From positions 62,001 through 126,000 of the forward strand of contig JBGTDX010000039.1 of the NCBI GenBank assembly GCA_041748075.1: a DNA stretch of 64,000 nt, read 5' to 3'. The translations under genes were made by a program, and so were the position numbers. The notes under the pieces are model-generated. The model was not told the origin of the DNA. It made no database searches and worked only from the letters and a program-made list of their open reading frames with translations. The DNA is from JBGSYJ01 sp041748075. GTDB taxonomy: Bacteria > Acidobacteriota > Thermoanaerobaculia > Gp7-AA8. Shown here one piece after another: positions 16,410 to 24,175 of the stretch. Positions within the stretch are counted from its first letter, which is position 1; every line of letters starts with the position of its first letter.

Positions 16410-18535
16410 ATCCTCTGCTGGACGAAGATCTCGCGGCTGACCCCGATTCCCTTGGAAACGAGCTCGTCAAGGAAGGTGGGTATGTTCCCGGTGGGGGCGA
16501 AAAATCCGTTCACTTTTCCGGTCGGATCGACGCCTCGCTGCTCGAAGCGGAAGATGTCCTGCATCAGGATCTTCTCGCCTTCCAACCCGGTCACTTCGGT
16601 CACGTACGTCACTTTACGGGAGCCATCCTGCAGGCGGCTCTGCTGGACGATGAGGTGAACGGCCGAGCCGATCTGCTCCCGGATGGCTCGTACCGGCAGA
16701 TCCATGCCCGCCATCAGACACATCGTCTCCAGGCGGGATAGCGCATCCCTGGGCGTGTTCGCGTGCGCGGTCGTGAGTGAACCGTCATGGCCGGTATTCA
16801 TCGCCTGAAGCATGTCGAGAGCTTCGCCGCCGCGGCACTCTCCGATGATGATCCGGTCAGGCCGCATGCGGAGTGAGTTCTTGACCAGGTCACGAATCGA
16901 GATCTCACCTGAACCCTCGATGTTGGGAGGGCGCGTCTCGAGGCGCGCGACGTGTTCCTGCGGAAGCTGCAGCTCGGCCGAATCCTCGATGGTGACGATC
17001 CTCTCGTCGGCAGGAATGTAGGACGAAAGAATGTTCAGCAGAGTCGTCTTGCCGGAGCCCGTGCCTCCGGAGATGACGATGTTCTTCCGCGAGAGGATCG
17101 CTGCCTGAAAGAACTGCGCCATCTGCGGTGTGATGCTGCCGAATTTGATCAGGTCCTGAACACCGAGACGTTCCTTGCTGAACTTGCGAATCGTCAGCTT
17201 CGAACCGTCGAGCGCCACCGGCGGGATGACCGCGTTCACGCGTGAGCCGTCCAGCAGTCTCGCGTCCACCAGCGGCGACTGCTCGTCGATGCGGCGTCCT
17301 ACCTGGATCACGATTCGTTCGATGATTCTTCTGAGCTGATCTTCAGATGTGAACCGGTGCTTCGAAAGCACGATCTTTCCGCTCTGCTCGAGGTAGATCT
17401 GATCTGCGCCGTTGACCATGATCTCGTTGACTTTCGGATCGGCGAGATATCGTTCCAGCGGCCCGAGACCCAGCGCCTCCTCGGTAATCTCTTTCGCGAC
17501 ACGGCGTTTTGCCTCTACGGACGGAACGATGTCGGAGCCCTCCTCGTCGAGAATGCGCGACACGACCGCATCGGTGCGCATCTGCATCTCGATGAGATCT
17601 TTGCCCGTCGGCGTTTTGTTCGAGATCTCGAACTCCTGCATGGCCATCTCCCTGACCAGCCTCTGATGCACTTTGATCTTCAATGCGACGATGGCGTTCT
17701 CGTTTACTACTTCCGCACTTTCGGCAGGACCTTCCTCGCCCGGAGAGAGAAAATCGCTCGAGATTCCGTGTTCTCGATCGGACGAAAGGCGATCCATGTA
17801 ATACAGCACTTTGCCGGCGAACTGCTCCAGAGCGTTCGACAGAGGAAGCTTCTGATTCCGCTGAACGGGATGCCCGCTCAACATCGCCTCCTGCACGGTC
17901 ACGGGATCGTAGGGAACGATTCCGAGAAGCTGTTTGTCGACGTTCGCCTGCAGGATCTCGATGGTGACTTTCGTGTCGGGAACGGCCTTGTTCACCACAT
18001 AGTGGATGCGCTCCTTCGGATAATGAATGGCGCGCATGAAATCGTTGAGCTTCCGTGTCTGATTGATCGCGAGAAGGTCCTGGTTCAGCACCAGAACCGA
18101 CAACGAGTTCCGATCCAACACTGTGAAGGTCTGCTCCGCGAACTCCCCTCCATGGTCGACCACGATGTAGGGGAACATCTCCTGCAGGACATCGAGAAAC
18201 TTCCGGACTACATCCGCAGTGACCAGCTTCGACACTTCCACTTTCGTGCAGGCGGGCAGCACATTGATCCCCGATGGGTGCTGACTGAGCCGTCCCTCGA
18301 GCGCCGACGCCGTGAGAAAATCGATTCGCGAGGCATAGTCCGTCATGGCGCTCGCGGAGCCGAGACCGAGTTGCATCAGACAATCGCCTGAGTAAGGAAG
18401 GTTCAGGTCGATGAGCAGAACCGGACGGTTCGTGATCCGTCGGAGCTCCATCGCCGTGTTCACAGCGAGAAAGGAGCGCCCAGTCCCTCCCTTCCGGGAC
18501 AGCATGCTGACAATTGCTCCACGAGTGGTCGCCAT
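16406..18535 (-). CDS. TadZ-TadA fusion: MinD-like domain plus pilus ATPase
   Basis: 709 residues, two proteins in one. Residues 1 to about 260 are a ParA/MinD-like domain of the TadZ/CpaE type, which places the pilus machine in the cell. Its Walker motif is KGGTGRS, with Arg where an active MinD has Lys. Residues about 285-709 are the TadA/CpaF secretion ATPase: Walker A GGTGSGKTT near 490, ASP/Walker B regions (TIEDSAEL, RPDRIIIGECRGGEALDML), and TAHANTPRDAL. TadA hexamers power pilus polymerisation. TadZ and TadA are separate genes in most Tad loci. The gene sits where tadZ-tadA belong, before tadB. Confidence 0.9.
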   Translation of the reverse strand: MATTRGAIVSMLSRKGGTGRSFLAVNTAMELRRITNRPVLLIDLNLPYSGDCLMQLGLGSASAMTDYASRIDFLTASALEGRLSQHPSGINVLPACTKVEVSKLVTADVVRKFLDVLQEMFPYIVVDHGGEFAEQTFTVLDRNSLSVLVLNQDLLAINQTRKLNDFMRAIHYPKERIHYVVNKAVPDTKVTIEILQANVDKQLLGIVPYDPVTVQEAMLSGHPVQRNQKLPLSNALEQFAGKVLYYMDRLSSDREHGISSDFLSPGEEGPAESAEVVNENAIVALKIKVHQRLVREMAMQEFEISNKTPTGKDLIEMQMRTDAVVSRILDEEGSDIVPSVEAKRRVAKEITEEALGLGPLERYLADPKVNEIMVNGADQIYLEQSGKIVLSKHRFTSEDQLRRIIERIVIQVGRRIDEQSPLVDARLLDGSRVNAVIPPVALDGSKLTIRKFSKERLGVQDLIKFGSITPQMAQFFQAAILSRKNIVISGGTGSGKTTLLNILSSYIPADERIVTIEDSAELQLPQEHVARLETRPPNIEGSGEISIRDLVKNSLRMRPDRIIIGECRGGEALDMLQAMNTGHDGSLTTAHANTPRDALSRLETMCLMAGMDLPVRAIREQIGSAVHLIVQQSRLQDGSRKVTYVTEVTGLEGEKILMQDIFRFEQRGVDPTGKVNGFFAPTGNIPTFLDELVSKGIGVSREIFVQQRI

Positions 18536-18540
18536 AGGAT

Positions 18541-19785
18541 CTATCGTCCTATGGGTGCGCCCGTGAAATCGGCTGGAGGGCGGGTCAGGAGATCCTCAAA
18601 CGGATCGCGGCCCGTGGCAGTCTTCAGAGCGTAGTATCCCCGCGCGACAACGACCGAGGAGTTGGTTCTCTCGAACTTTCCGTCGGCCAGCCGGACCGCG
18701 CTCTCGTAGACGGGAAGAAGTGGGTCGTTCGCGGACGAGGAGAGCGTTCCCGAAGGCCGCTGCGCGAGATAGTAGAGCCTGAACGAATCCTGCATCAGGG
18801 CCGTCCACCACGCGACCAGCCGATCGCTCGCCCCACCCGCGCGCATGCTTGCCCGTTGAACTTCCTGGGGAGTGAACTGAATCAGCGATTCGCCCCTGGT
18901 CCCCTGATCAAACCTCCAGACCATGCTGATCTCGTATCGCCCACCGCTCGAACGCGCCTGAAAGACCGTCGGATACACTTCGTTCTTTTCCGCGGCCGCC
19001 CTCCACTCCGCGGAGGCCCGACTCAGATTCTCCGCCAGGTTCGCGACGCGCTGGATCAGCGTCGCGCGTTCGCTCGAATCCATCATCAGCACGGGAACGT
19101 CTCCCAGCCTCACCACAGCGCTCCACATCGATTCGCCTTCGCCGCCCGGCGTGTTCGCGTCCGAGAGCGGAACGATCTGTTCTTCCACTTCGAGGCTGAT
19201 GGCGGGGATGTAACCGCGGTCCGGGAAGATAGCCGGCGCCGCGCTGGACATTCTGGTCAGACATACCACGGGGCTTCTCGGTGGGGTTCTATGTCCCCGC
19301 TTCGCTGCCGGCGCCTGCTGGGCCCCGATCGCGGCGCAACGATTAAGGTCGGCCAGAGAATAAACCTCCCCCGTCACGACGATCCGATCTCCCGCGACGT
19401 GGACATGCTCCGAGGTGATACCGACGACACCGGCGAGAGTACCCACGACGTTCCTGTGGCGGGCAGCAACATCCTTGTTCGTGACGATCACGTTGATGAC
19501 TTCGCCAATTCTCGAATCGGTGCCTTCGATGAGCAGCTTGGCTTCGCCCATCCGGACAGCCTGGAGGACAACCGACTGGTCGTACTGCTGAAAAACGTAA
19601 CGGACGACCTCCTGCTGGCCGGTATTCGTTCCCAGAGGAGATCCGATAGTCGTGATCGGAGTCCTGGTCGAAAGCGTGACGCTTTCGCCCTGAGCCATCA
19701 CGACGGTCCGGCGAAGCTTGGCCGGCGCCGCGATCGCAGACGCGGTACAAAACACGACGAGAGTGGAGAGAACCAGAGCCTTCAT
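18541..19785 (-). CDS. CpaC/RcpA-like pilus protein lacking a secretin domain
   Basis: 414 residues with a signal peptide (MKALVLSTLVVFCTASAIAA). Residues about 28-105 look like the N-terminal region of CpaC/RcpA (AQGESVTLSTRTPITTIG ... GEAKLLIEGTDSRIGEVINV), and about 105-150 like a BON domain. The rest, about 180-414, does not show the secretin beta-barrel pattern or a VPLLGDIP-type motif. The position between cpaB and tadZ is exactly where the outer-membrane secretin gene normally lies. It overlaps cpaB by 4 bases. Either the secretin is elsewhere or this lineage uses a different outer-membrane exit. Confidence 0.75.
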   Translation of the reverse strand: MKALVLSTLVVFCTASAIAAPAKLRRTVVMAQGESVTLSTRTPITTIGSPLGTNTGQQEVVRYVFQQYDQSVVLQAVRMGEAKLLIEGTDSRIGEVINVIVTNKDVAARHRNVVGTLAGVVGITSEHVHVAGDRIVVTGEVYSLADLNRCAAIGAQQAPAAKRGHRTPPRSPVVCLTRMSSAAPAIFPDRGYIPAISLEVEEQIVPLSDANTPGGEGESMWSAVVRLGDVPVLMMDSSERATLIQRVANLAENLSRASAEWRAAAEKNEVYPTVFQARSSGGRYEISMVWRFDQGTRGESLIQFTPQEVQRASMRAGGASDRLVAWWTALMQDSFRLYYLAQRPSGTLSSSANDPLLPVYESAVRLADGKFERTNSSVVVARGYYALKTATGRDPFEDLLTRPPADFTGAPIGR

Positions 19786-20606
19786 CTTCCTCCCGCCAGG
19801 CTGCGGATCAGAGCCGACTGCCTGTCCTGAGCCCGGAACAGTTTGTTTGCCGTTCCCAGGAGCCGCTCATTGTTCCAGACTTCATAAGTGTAAGGCTCGG
19901 TGTCGCCCTGGGCCCGCAGCAGGAGCCAGACGTCTCCCAGCTGCTGGGCGAGAACAAGCTGCTGGGCATTTGACGGGGGCAGGGCGAGGGTGACGGTCGT
20001 CACCTCAAGCAGCGCGGCCTCCAGCGTCGGGTCCCTCGGTACCTGTCGAGTGCTTGCCGTCGTTTGATTCACGGCCAGCACGCCGACGTTCATGAAGAGG
20101 GGACGAATTTCGGTGAACGGCTCGGCGGCCGCACCTGGCTTTTCGAACTGGAACGATGCGAGAACGTCGACACGATCGCCGGCGCGGACGAGCCCGCTGA
20201 TCGACGTCGGCGATTCTGCCATGCGAACGCCAACGGCCACCATTCCCTTCATCGCTCTCAGATCGCTCGAGAGCGGCGCTTCCATGCCCTCGATGAGCTT
20301 CGAGCGGCTCAGCTGCTCGCCAGTGGCGATGTTCGCAATCGTCACTCCCTGGATCTTGGTCCGGTCAGGAACCTCGCTGACAGAAATGGCTCCGGGCTGG
20401 AGAAACGCCCTGGGGATCTGACGAGTCGTCAGGGCGTTACTTTCCAGCGCAACGTTCGGAGGGATGTCTCTCGAGGCGACATACACCTCGATCAGCTCGG
20501 TGCCTCCGAGAAGTGCGTCACGCTGCGCATTGAGATAAAGCAGACCGAACAGTGCAGCCAGGAGTCCGAGACCGACAGCGACCGCTATTTTCGCGCCTTT
20601 GGACAT
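19782..20606 (-). CDS. cpaB: Flp pilus assembly protein CpaB/RcpC
   Basis: 274 residues with an N-terminal membrane anchor (about 5-25), then a SAF domain (VYVASRDIPPNVALESNALT ... QLSRSKLIEG) and an RcpC/CpaB core (SGLVRAGDRVDVLASFQ) in the periplasm. CpaB family proteins support the secretin and pilus passage. GGTAACG with AGAGG precedes the ATG. It is followed directly (4-base overlap) by the CpaC-like gene, the standard order. Confidence 0.9.
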   Translation of the reverse strand: MSKGAKIAVAVGLGLLAALFGLLYLNAQRDALLGGTELIEVYVASRDIPPNVALESNALTTRQIPRAFLQPGAISVSEVPDRTKIQGVTIANIATGEQLSRSKLIEGMEAPLSSDLRAMKGMVAVGVRMAESPTSISGLVRAGDRVDVLASFQFEKPGAAAEPFTEIRPLFMNVGVLAVNQTTASTRQVPRDPTLEAALLEVTTVTLALPPSNAQQLVLAQQLGDVWLLLRAQGDTEPYTYEVWNNERLLGTANKLFRAQDRQSALIRSLAGGR

Positions 20607-20680
20607 CGTTACCTCTTCTTCTCGATTTTCAGGGACCGTGTTGGACGGGTAGAACAGTAATCACGGAAACATGATCAGAG

Positions 20681-21160
20681 TCAAGGATCAGGAATTGCGT
20701 TGAGTGCGGCATTGACTGGCTCCAAAAGTGTGACACAGTTGCCAGCCGAGCTTTCGATGTGATCCGCGGTGGTGATACACCCCCCCACTAGTACGAGAAA
20801 TGCTGTGGTCAGACCGCCTGGCACCGCTGCTTCAGTTCCCCTCTTGTAGTAGAGCCGCTTGTCCGCGTACCTCTGGTTCTGGTTCACTGTCTGGAAGATG
20901 ACGCGATAGTTTGTCAACTGGCTCAGAGGCTTGAAGCTCACCTGCTGATTGTCGTCGTTGAAAGCGTTGTTGTGCTGGTTGTTATTGAAGTGCATCCGCT
21001 GGAATGATTTAAATCTGAGAATCCCCATCTTGTTGAAGACATCGAGCTCGAAATGCAGCACCTGATACAGCACTGACGAGATCGCGATCAGAAAAAGCAG
21101 CGCAAAAACGAACTCGACTGCGGCCTGTCCCTTTCGGGAATCTGAACGTCTCCTTCGCAT
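20681..21160 (-). CDS. TadE-like pseudopilin
   Basis: 159 residues. A short basic leader (MRRRRSDSRKG) ends at the prepilin-type site GQAAVEF, followed by a hydrophobic helix (FALLFLIAISSVLYQVL). TadE-like proteins are minor pseudopilins processed by TadV. The mature part has an Asn/Gln-rich stretch (FNNNQHNNAFNDDN) near residues 58-71 that is unusual here. The stop of the TadG-like gene overlaps its start by one base. Confidence 0.82.
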   Translation of the reverse strand: MRRRRSDSRKGQAAVEFVFALLFLIAISSVLYQVLHFELDVFNKMGILRFKSFQRMHFNNNQHNNAFNDDNQQVSFKPLSQLTNYRVIFQTVNQNQRYADKRLYYKRGTEAAVPGGLTTAFLVLVGGCITTADHIESSAGNCVTLLEPVNAALNAIPDP

Positions 21161-22335
21161 CAGTGAAGAATCCTTGCTGCCTTGGCGAGGTTTAAGCGCG
21201 TTGCGGCTATTTTGTCGGCGTCCCGGACCGGGACGAGCTTTGCCTGATAGGTCTCTTTGATTTCCTTGTTTTGAGAGAAGGGTTCCAGGCCGAGGAAACC
21301 TCCGCCGTTGAACTTCTGACCGAGATATCCGTTGTACGGCTTGGCTGTGGCAACTACGGTGATCTCCGGAATGTCGTTAAACCAACTCCGGCCGAACATT
21401 ACCGGCGCCTGACGCACCGTCATCATGTACGTGAAACGCACGTCGTCCCCTGGATTCTGGTTGTAGAACCTTCCGGTCTGGTACCGGATCGGGTCAGCTT
21501 CCCTGATGATACCTACGGCAATATTTGTGGCCGTGTATTGCGCGGTGAGAAGGACGAAGCAGGCCACACCCAGAGGGAGGGGAGCATTGGGCAGATTTCT
21601 GCATGTCGTTACGGCGACACTATTGCCTAATGGATTGTAAAAGTACGTGTAAAAGTGGCCTCTGTAGCTGTCCCTCTCGGTCAGAGTCACGAGCCTGAAG
21701 CCGTTCTTCGGCAGGTCCAGCAGCGGGTTGGGATAGCCCGACGTCCCTCGGTCCGCCTGCCTGAAGATCCTGTCACTCCCGTTGCCGAAGTTGGCGTTGA
21801 CGACCTGCTCTGCAGCAATCCTCGGCAGCCCGGCATTCGAGTAAATCCGATTCGTGACGTTGATCGCTCCGTCGATGGTGTCGAAAATCTTCTGATAGTC
21901 CGTCAGCACTGGCTCGGCCCAGTCATTGGTCAGCGCCGAGATCGGGCCAATGACCGCGCGGATGTCGGTGGTGTTGTCGCTGTCGATGTACGGGATGAAG
22001 GTCGTGACCCAAATAAGCTGGAGGAGATTGAACGACGCCTGATTGAGCTGGGCGATGTTGTTCATCCCCTCGGCCTGCTTGGCCGCCCCCGCGAACGCCG
22101 CGGCGTCAACGATCATCTGCGCCTGCTGCCTGCGGACCGTGACCTGTCCGACGCTGACCGCAACCGTAGCGATGGCGGTACAGGTGAGCATGATGAGCAC
22201 GAAGAGAACGAGGACCTGTCCCTTCTCGGACTCTCTGCGAACGCGCGTCGGTTTCGGAAGCCCGCTCTGAAGATCTTCCGTCATCTCAACGTCCGTTGCC
22301 CCGGGTACACGGCGTGTCGCTGCAGTCATTGTCAT
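21160..22335 (-). CDS. TadG-like pilus assembly protein
   Basis: Up to 391 residues. The TadE/TadG N-terminal pattern EKGQVLVLFVLIMLTC is present: a charged leader, Gly-Gln, then one membrane helix, followed by a helix with AAAFAGAAKQAEGM and a long extracytoplasmic domain. TadG proteins lie in the inner membrane with most of the chain in the periplasm. The long start overlaps the upstream TadE-like gene by 50 bases; ATG at 22284, directly after that gene's stop, gives a shorter leader (MTEDLQSGLPKP) and may be the true start. Confidence 0.78.
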   Translation of the reverse strand: MTMTAATRRVPGATDVEMTEDLQSGLPKPTRVRRESEKGQVLVLFVLIMLTCTAIATVAVSVGQVTVRRQQAQMIVDAAAFAGAAKQAEGMNNIAQLNQASFNLLQLIWVTTFIPYIDSDNTTDIRAVIGPISALTNDWAEPVLTDYQKIFDTIDGAINVTNRIYSNAGLPRIAAEQVVNANFGNGSDRIFRQADRGTSGYPNPLLDLPKNGFRLVTLTERDSYRGHFYTYFYNPLGNSVAVTTCRNLPNAPLPLGVACFVLLTAQYTATNIAVGIIREADPIRYQTGRFYNQNPGDDVRFTYMMTVRQAPVMFGRSWFNDIPEITVVATAKPYNGYLGQKFNGGGFLGLEPFSQNKEIKETYQAKLVPVRDADKIAATRLNLAKAARILH

Positions 22336-22804
22336 GCTGTCCAGGCCTTTCGTCCGGCTCCTTCACCATCGGGATGAAGCTCTCATAGAGGAAAAATTCA
22401 AACGGAGCGAAGTTCACCAGACCCGGCAGCGCGAACCGCTCGCCGATCCAGCCGCGATACATGCTCAGCACCCGTCCCTGTCCCGCGTAAACCACGCCCG
22501 TTACGCCATCGCGTGAGGTACTGGAGCTGGTCACGATGATGGGGGCAACCCATCGTCCGCCGGGCAGGTTCCAGCCGCCGGGGACGTTCGCGACTATCTG
22601 AACCCTGAGCGTCGAGTCATTGGCGTCCTGTCCCCTCTGAACACTCCAGACCCGCGCCGAGTAGTTCGCGAAATGCGCGAACTGCCATTTGCTGATGCCG
22701 ATCATTGTGATCTGAATCACGACGAACAACATCAGAAAGAGGAAGAAGGTGAAAAGGGCGAACTCGACGGCGGCCTGTCCTGAGGAGCTGGATTTCTTTC
22801 TCAT
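22286..22804 (-). CDS. TadE-like pseudopilin
   Basis: 172 residues starting MRKKSSSSGQAAVEFALFTF: a short basic leader, the GQAAVEF processing site and a hydrophobic helix, as in TadE. The ATG at 22804 overlaps the stop of the prepilin peptidase gene (ATGA), which fixes the start; the frame is open much further upstream but that part is antisense-like and does not resemble protein. With the genes at 20681 and 21160 it makes three TadE/TadG-type pseudopilin genes in the operon. Confidence 0.85.
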   Translation of the reverse strand: MRKKSSSSGQAAVEFALFTFFLFLMLFVVIQITMIGISKWQFAHFANYSARVWSVQRGQDANDSTLRVQIVANVPGGWNLPGGRWVAPIIVTSSSTSRDGVTGVVYAGQGRVLSMYRGWIGERFALPGLVNFAPFEFFLYESFIPMVKEPDERPGQHDNDCSDTPCTRGNGR

Positions 22805-23322
22805 GAGATCCTCTCGATCAGGCTCAACCCGTTGTGCCGGGCGATCAACGCGAGAACGACCCCGCCACCGATCACCAGGGCATACGGAATCCGGTGACCC
22901 TCTCCCTCGATGACCTCCGGGGGCTGCAGGCGCCAGACGGCCATCTGCCAGCCGGCGCGGAATAACCTCCTCAGGAACGGCACGAGGGCGCGATGCCAGG
23001 CGAGTACAACCACAGCCACGGCTCCGCCGAACAGTGCCGTCCATAGCAGTGCCTCGAAGGTGAACTTCGAACCCATGAGTGCCGCTACCGACGCTAGCAA
23101 TTTTGCATCTCCGCCACCGAGAATGCCCAGAGCGTACAGACTGAATCCAACCACCAGCACAACCACGACGAGGCCCAGTACCCTCAGAAAAACTCCGCCG
23201 CTGTCGGTGAGCGGCCACGAAATCAGACCGATCAGAATCGCCGGCAGCGTCAGTGCATTCGGGATTCGCCTGGTTCGGGTATCGATCACCGCCGCAGGAA
23301 TGACGACTGCCAGCAGCGCCAC
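22801..23322 (-). CDS. cpaA: Prepilin peptidase TadV/CpaA
   Basis: Aspartic membrane protease that cleaves Flp prepilin and pseudopilins. Both catalytic aspartates are visible: one in AAVIDTRTRRIPN near the N-terminus and one in GGGDAKLL in the middle. Several membrane helices surround them. The marked start is a GTG at 23322 without a clear ribosome site. In-frame residues continue upstream to a CTG at 23343 preceded by GAGGGG, which would add LIEAFRV and better match the family N-terminus. It follows a Flp pilin gene closely. Confidence 0.88.
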   Translation of the reverse strand: MALLAVVIPAAVIDTRTRRIPNALTLPAILIGLISWPLTDSGGVFLRVLGLVVVVLVVGFSLYALGILGGGDAKLLASVAALMGSKFTFEALLWTALFGGAVAVVVLAWHRALVPFLRRLFRAGWQMAVWRLQPPEVIEGEGHRIPYALVIGGGVVLALIARHNGLSLIERIS

Positions 23323-23344
23323 GACCCGGAAGGCTTCGATCAGG

Positions 23345-23521
23345 TCAACCCCTCGTGAATGAGCTCAGCATGTTGCTGATAAATACGTTGAGAAACGCCA
23401 CGATTGCGATCCGGAAAAGCGCCCAGATCGGAAGGGCCACCAGCGCGATGATCAATATATATTCGGTCATCGCCTGACCCGACTCGTCCCTCAGAAACTG
23501 TCCGACCAGAGTCTTGTCCAT
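23345..23521 (-). CDS. Flp-type pilin (1 of 3)
   Basis: 58-residue pilin, too short for most gene callers. The sequence MDKTLVGQFLRDESGQAMTE runs into YILIIALVALP, the Flp signature: a short leader, a processing site near SGQ, Glu-Tyr, then a hydrophobic helix. The mature protein ends FISNMLSSFTRG. The stop lies just before tadV. No clear ribosome site is seen, so it may rely on read-on from the upstream pilin. Confidence 0.85.
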   Translation of the reverse strand: MDKTLVGQFLRDESGQAMTEYILIIALVALPIWALFRIAIVAFLNVFISNMLSSFTRG

Positions 23522-23541
23522 GAGCGTATCTAAACCGATCC

Positions 23542-23576
23542 GAGGCGGCCGGGAGGCTCTACCCCACGACCGCCTC
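23542..23576 (-). other. Stem-loop between two pilin genes
   Basis: GAGGCGG (23542-23548) pairs perfectly with CCGCCTC (23570-23576) just after the stop of the middle pilin gene. In pilus operons such hairpins often allow high pilin expression over downstream genes; that role is inferred here. Confidence 0.4.
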
Positions 23577-23581
23577 CCCAG

Positions 23582-23776
23582 TCACTTGATCGTGCCCGTC
23601 TGACCCTTGACGACCGCAATGACCTTCTGGAGCATCGTCGAAATCGCGTTCCGGAACACCAGCAACACCACCAGAATGAAAAGCACGATGAGACCGATGA
23701 TCAGGATGTACTCGACCATGCCCTGACCGGACTCGTCCATGAAAAACGACCGCAACTTCCTGAATCTGTCTTTCAC
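23582..23776 (-). CDS. Flp-type pilin (2 of 3)
   Basis: 64-residue pilin: VKDRFRKLRSFFMDESGQGM leads into VEYILIIGLIVLFILVVLLV, the Flp core, ending KVIAVVKGQTGTIK. The start is the GTG at 23776, supported by AAGGAGGA upstream, the best ribosome site in the operon. That and the following stem-loop suggest this is the major pilin. It shares the ESGQ-M-EYILII core with its two neighbours. Confidence 0.88.
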   Translation of the reverse strand: MKDRFRKLRSFFMDESGQGMVEYILIIGLIVLFILVVLLVFRNAISTMLQKVIAVVKGQTGTIK

Positions 23777-23804
23777 TTGAGACTCCTCCTTACGTTTGCA
23801 CCTA

Positions 23805-24005
23805 TCAGACACCGGGACCCGTGAACAACTCCGCAATCCGTTGCAGATACCCCCTGAGCGGATTTCGAATCAGATTGAATACCGCGGCAATCGGAAGAAT
23901 GATCAGACCGATGATCAGAATGTATTCGGTCATAGCCTGGCCGCTCTCATTCCTGAGGAATCGAACGAGCGTTGCGAGGAACCTTGTTCTCGAACCTAAG
24001 CGCAT
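23805..24005 (-). CDS. Flp-type pilin (3 of 3)
   Basis: 66-residue pilin: a basic leader (MRLGSRTRFLATLVRFL) then NESGQAMTEYILIIGLIILP and a tail ending ELFTGPGV. It is the first gene of the Tad operon. The AT-rich tract at 24038-24050 (TATATTTAATATA) lies about 35 bases upstream and could hold the operon promoter. No strong ribosome site is visible before the ATG. Confidence 0.85.
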   Translation of the reverse strand: MRLGSRTRFLATLVRFLRNESGQAMTEYILIIGLIILPIAAVFNLIRNPLRGYLQRIAELFTGPGV

Positions 24006-24037
24006 GGCGTAGCCGGCGGACGGGCCGGAGATCGGCC

Positions 24038-24050
24038 TATATTTAATATA
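24038..24050 (-). promoter_or_regulatory. AT-rich tract, possible Tad operon promoter
   Basis: A 13-base palindromic AT tract (TATATTTAATATA) inside an otherwise GC-rich divergent spacer, suitably placed for a -10 element of the pilin operon. No convincing -35 was identified. Confidence 0.3.
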
Positions 24051-24175
24051 CGGACCAGAGCGGCAGGTGGCCGGTGACCGCGCTCACTGAAGTAATGAAT
24101 GCGCGGATGATATCGAATGCAGCGCAGGGGCGCAAGCGATATACTGACCCCTAAATCCGAATAACGAGGTCGCGC

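Noticed and set aside
17357..18391. 344-codon plus-strand frame opposite the TadZ half
   Set aside because: Antisense to a clearly conserved gene; no ribosome site or homology.
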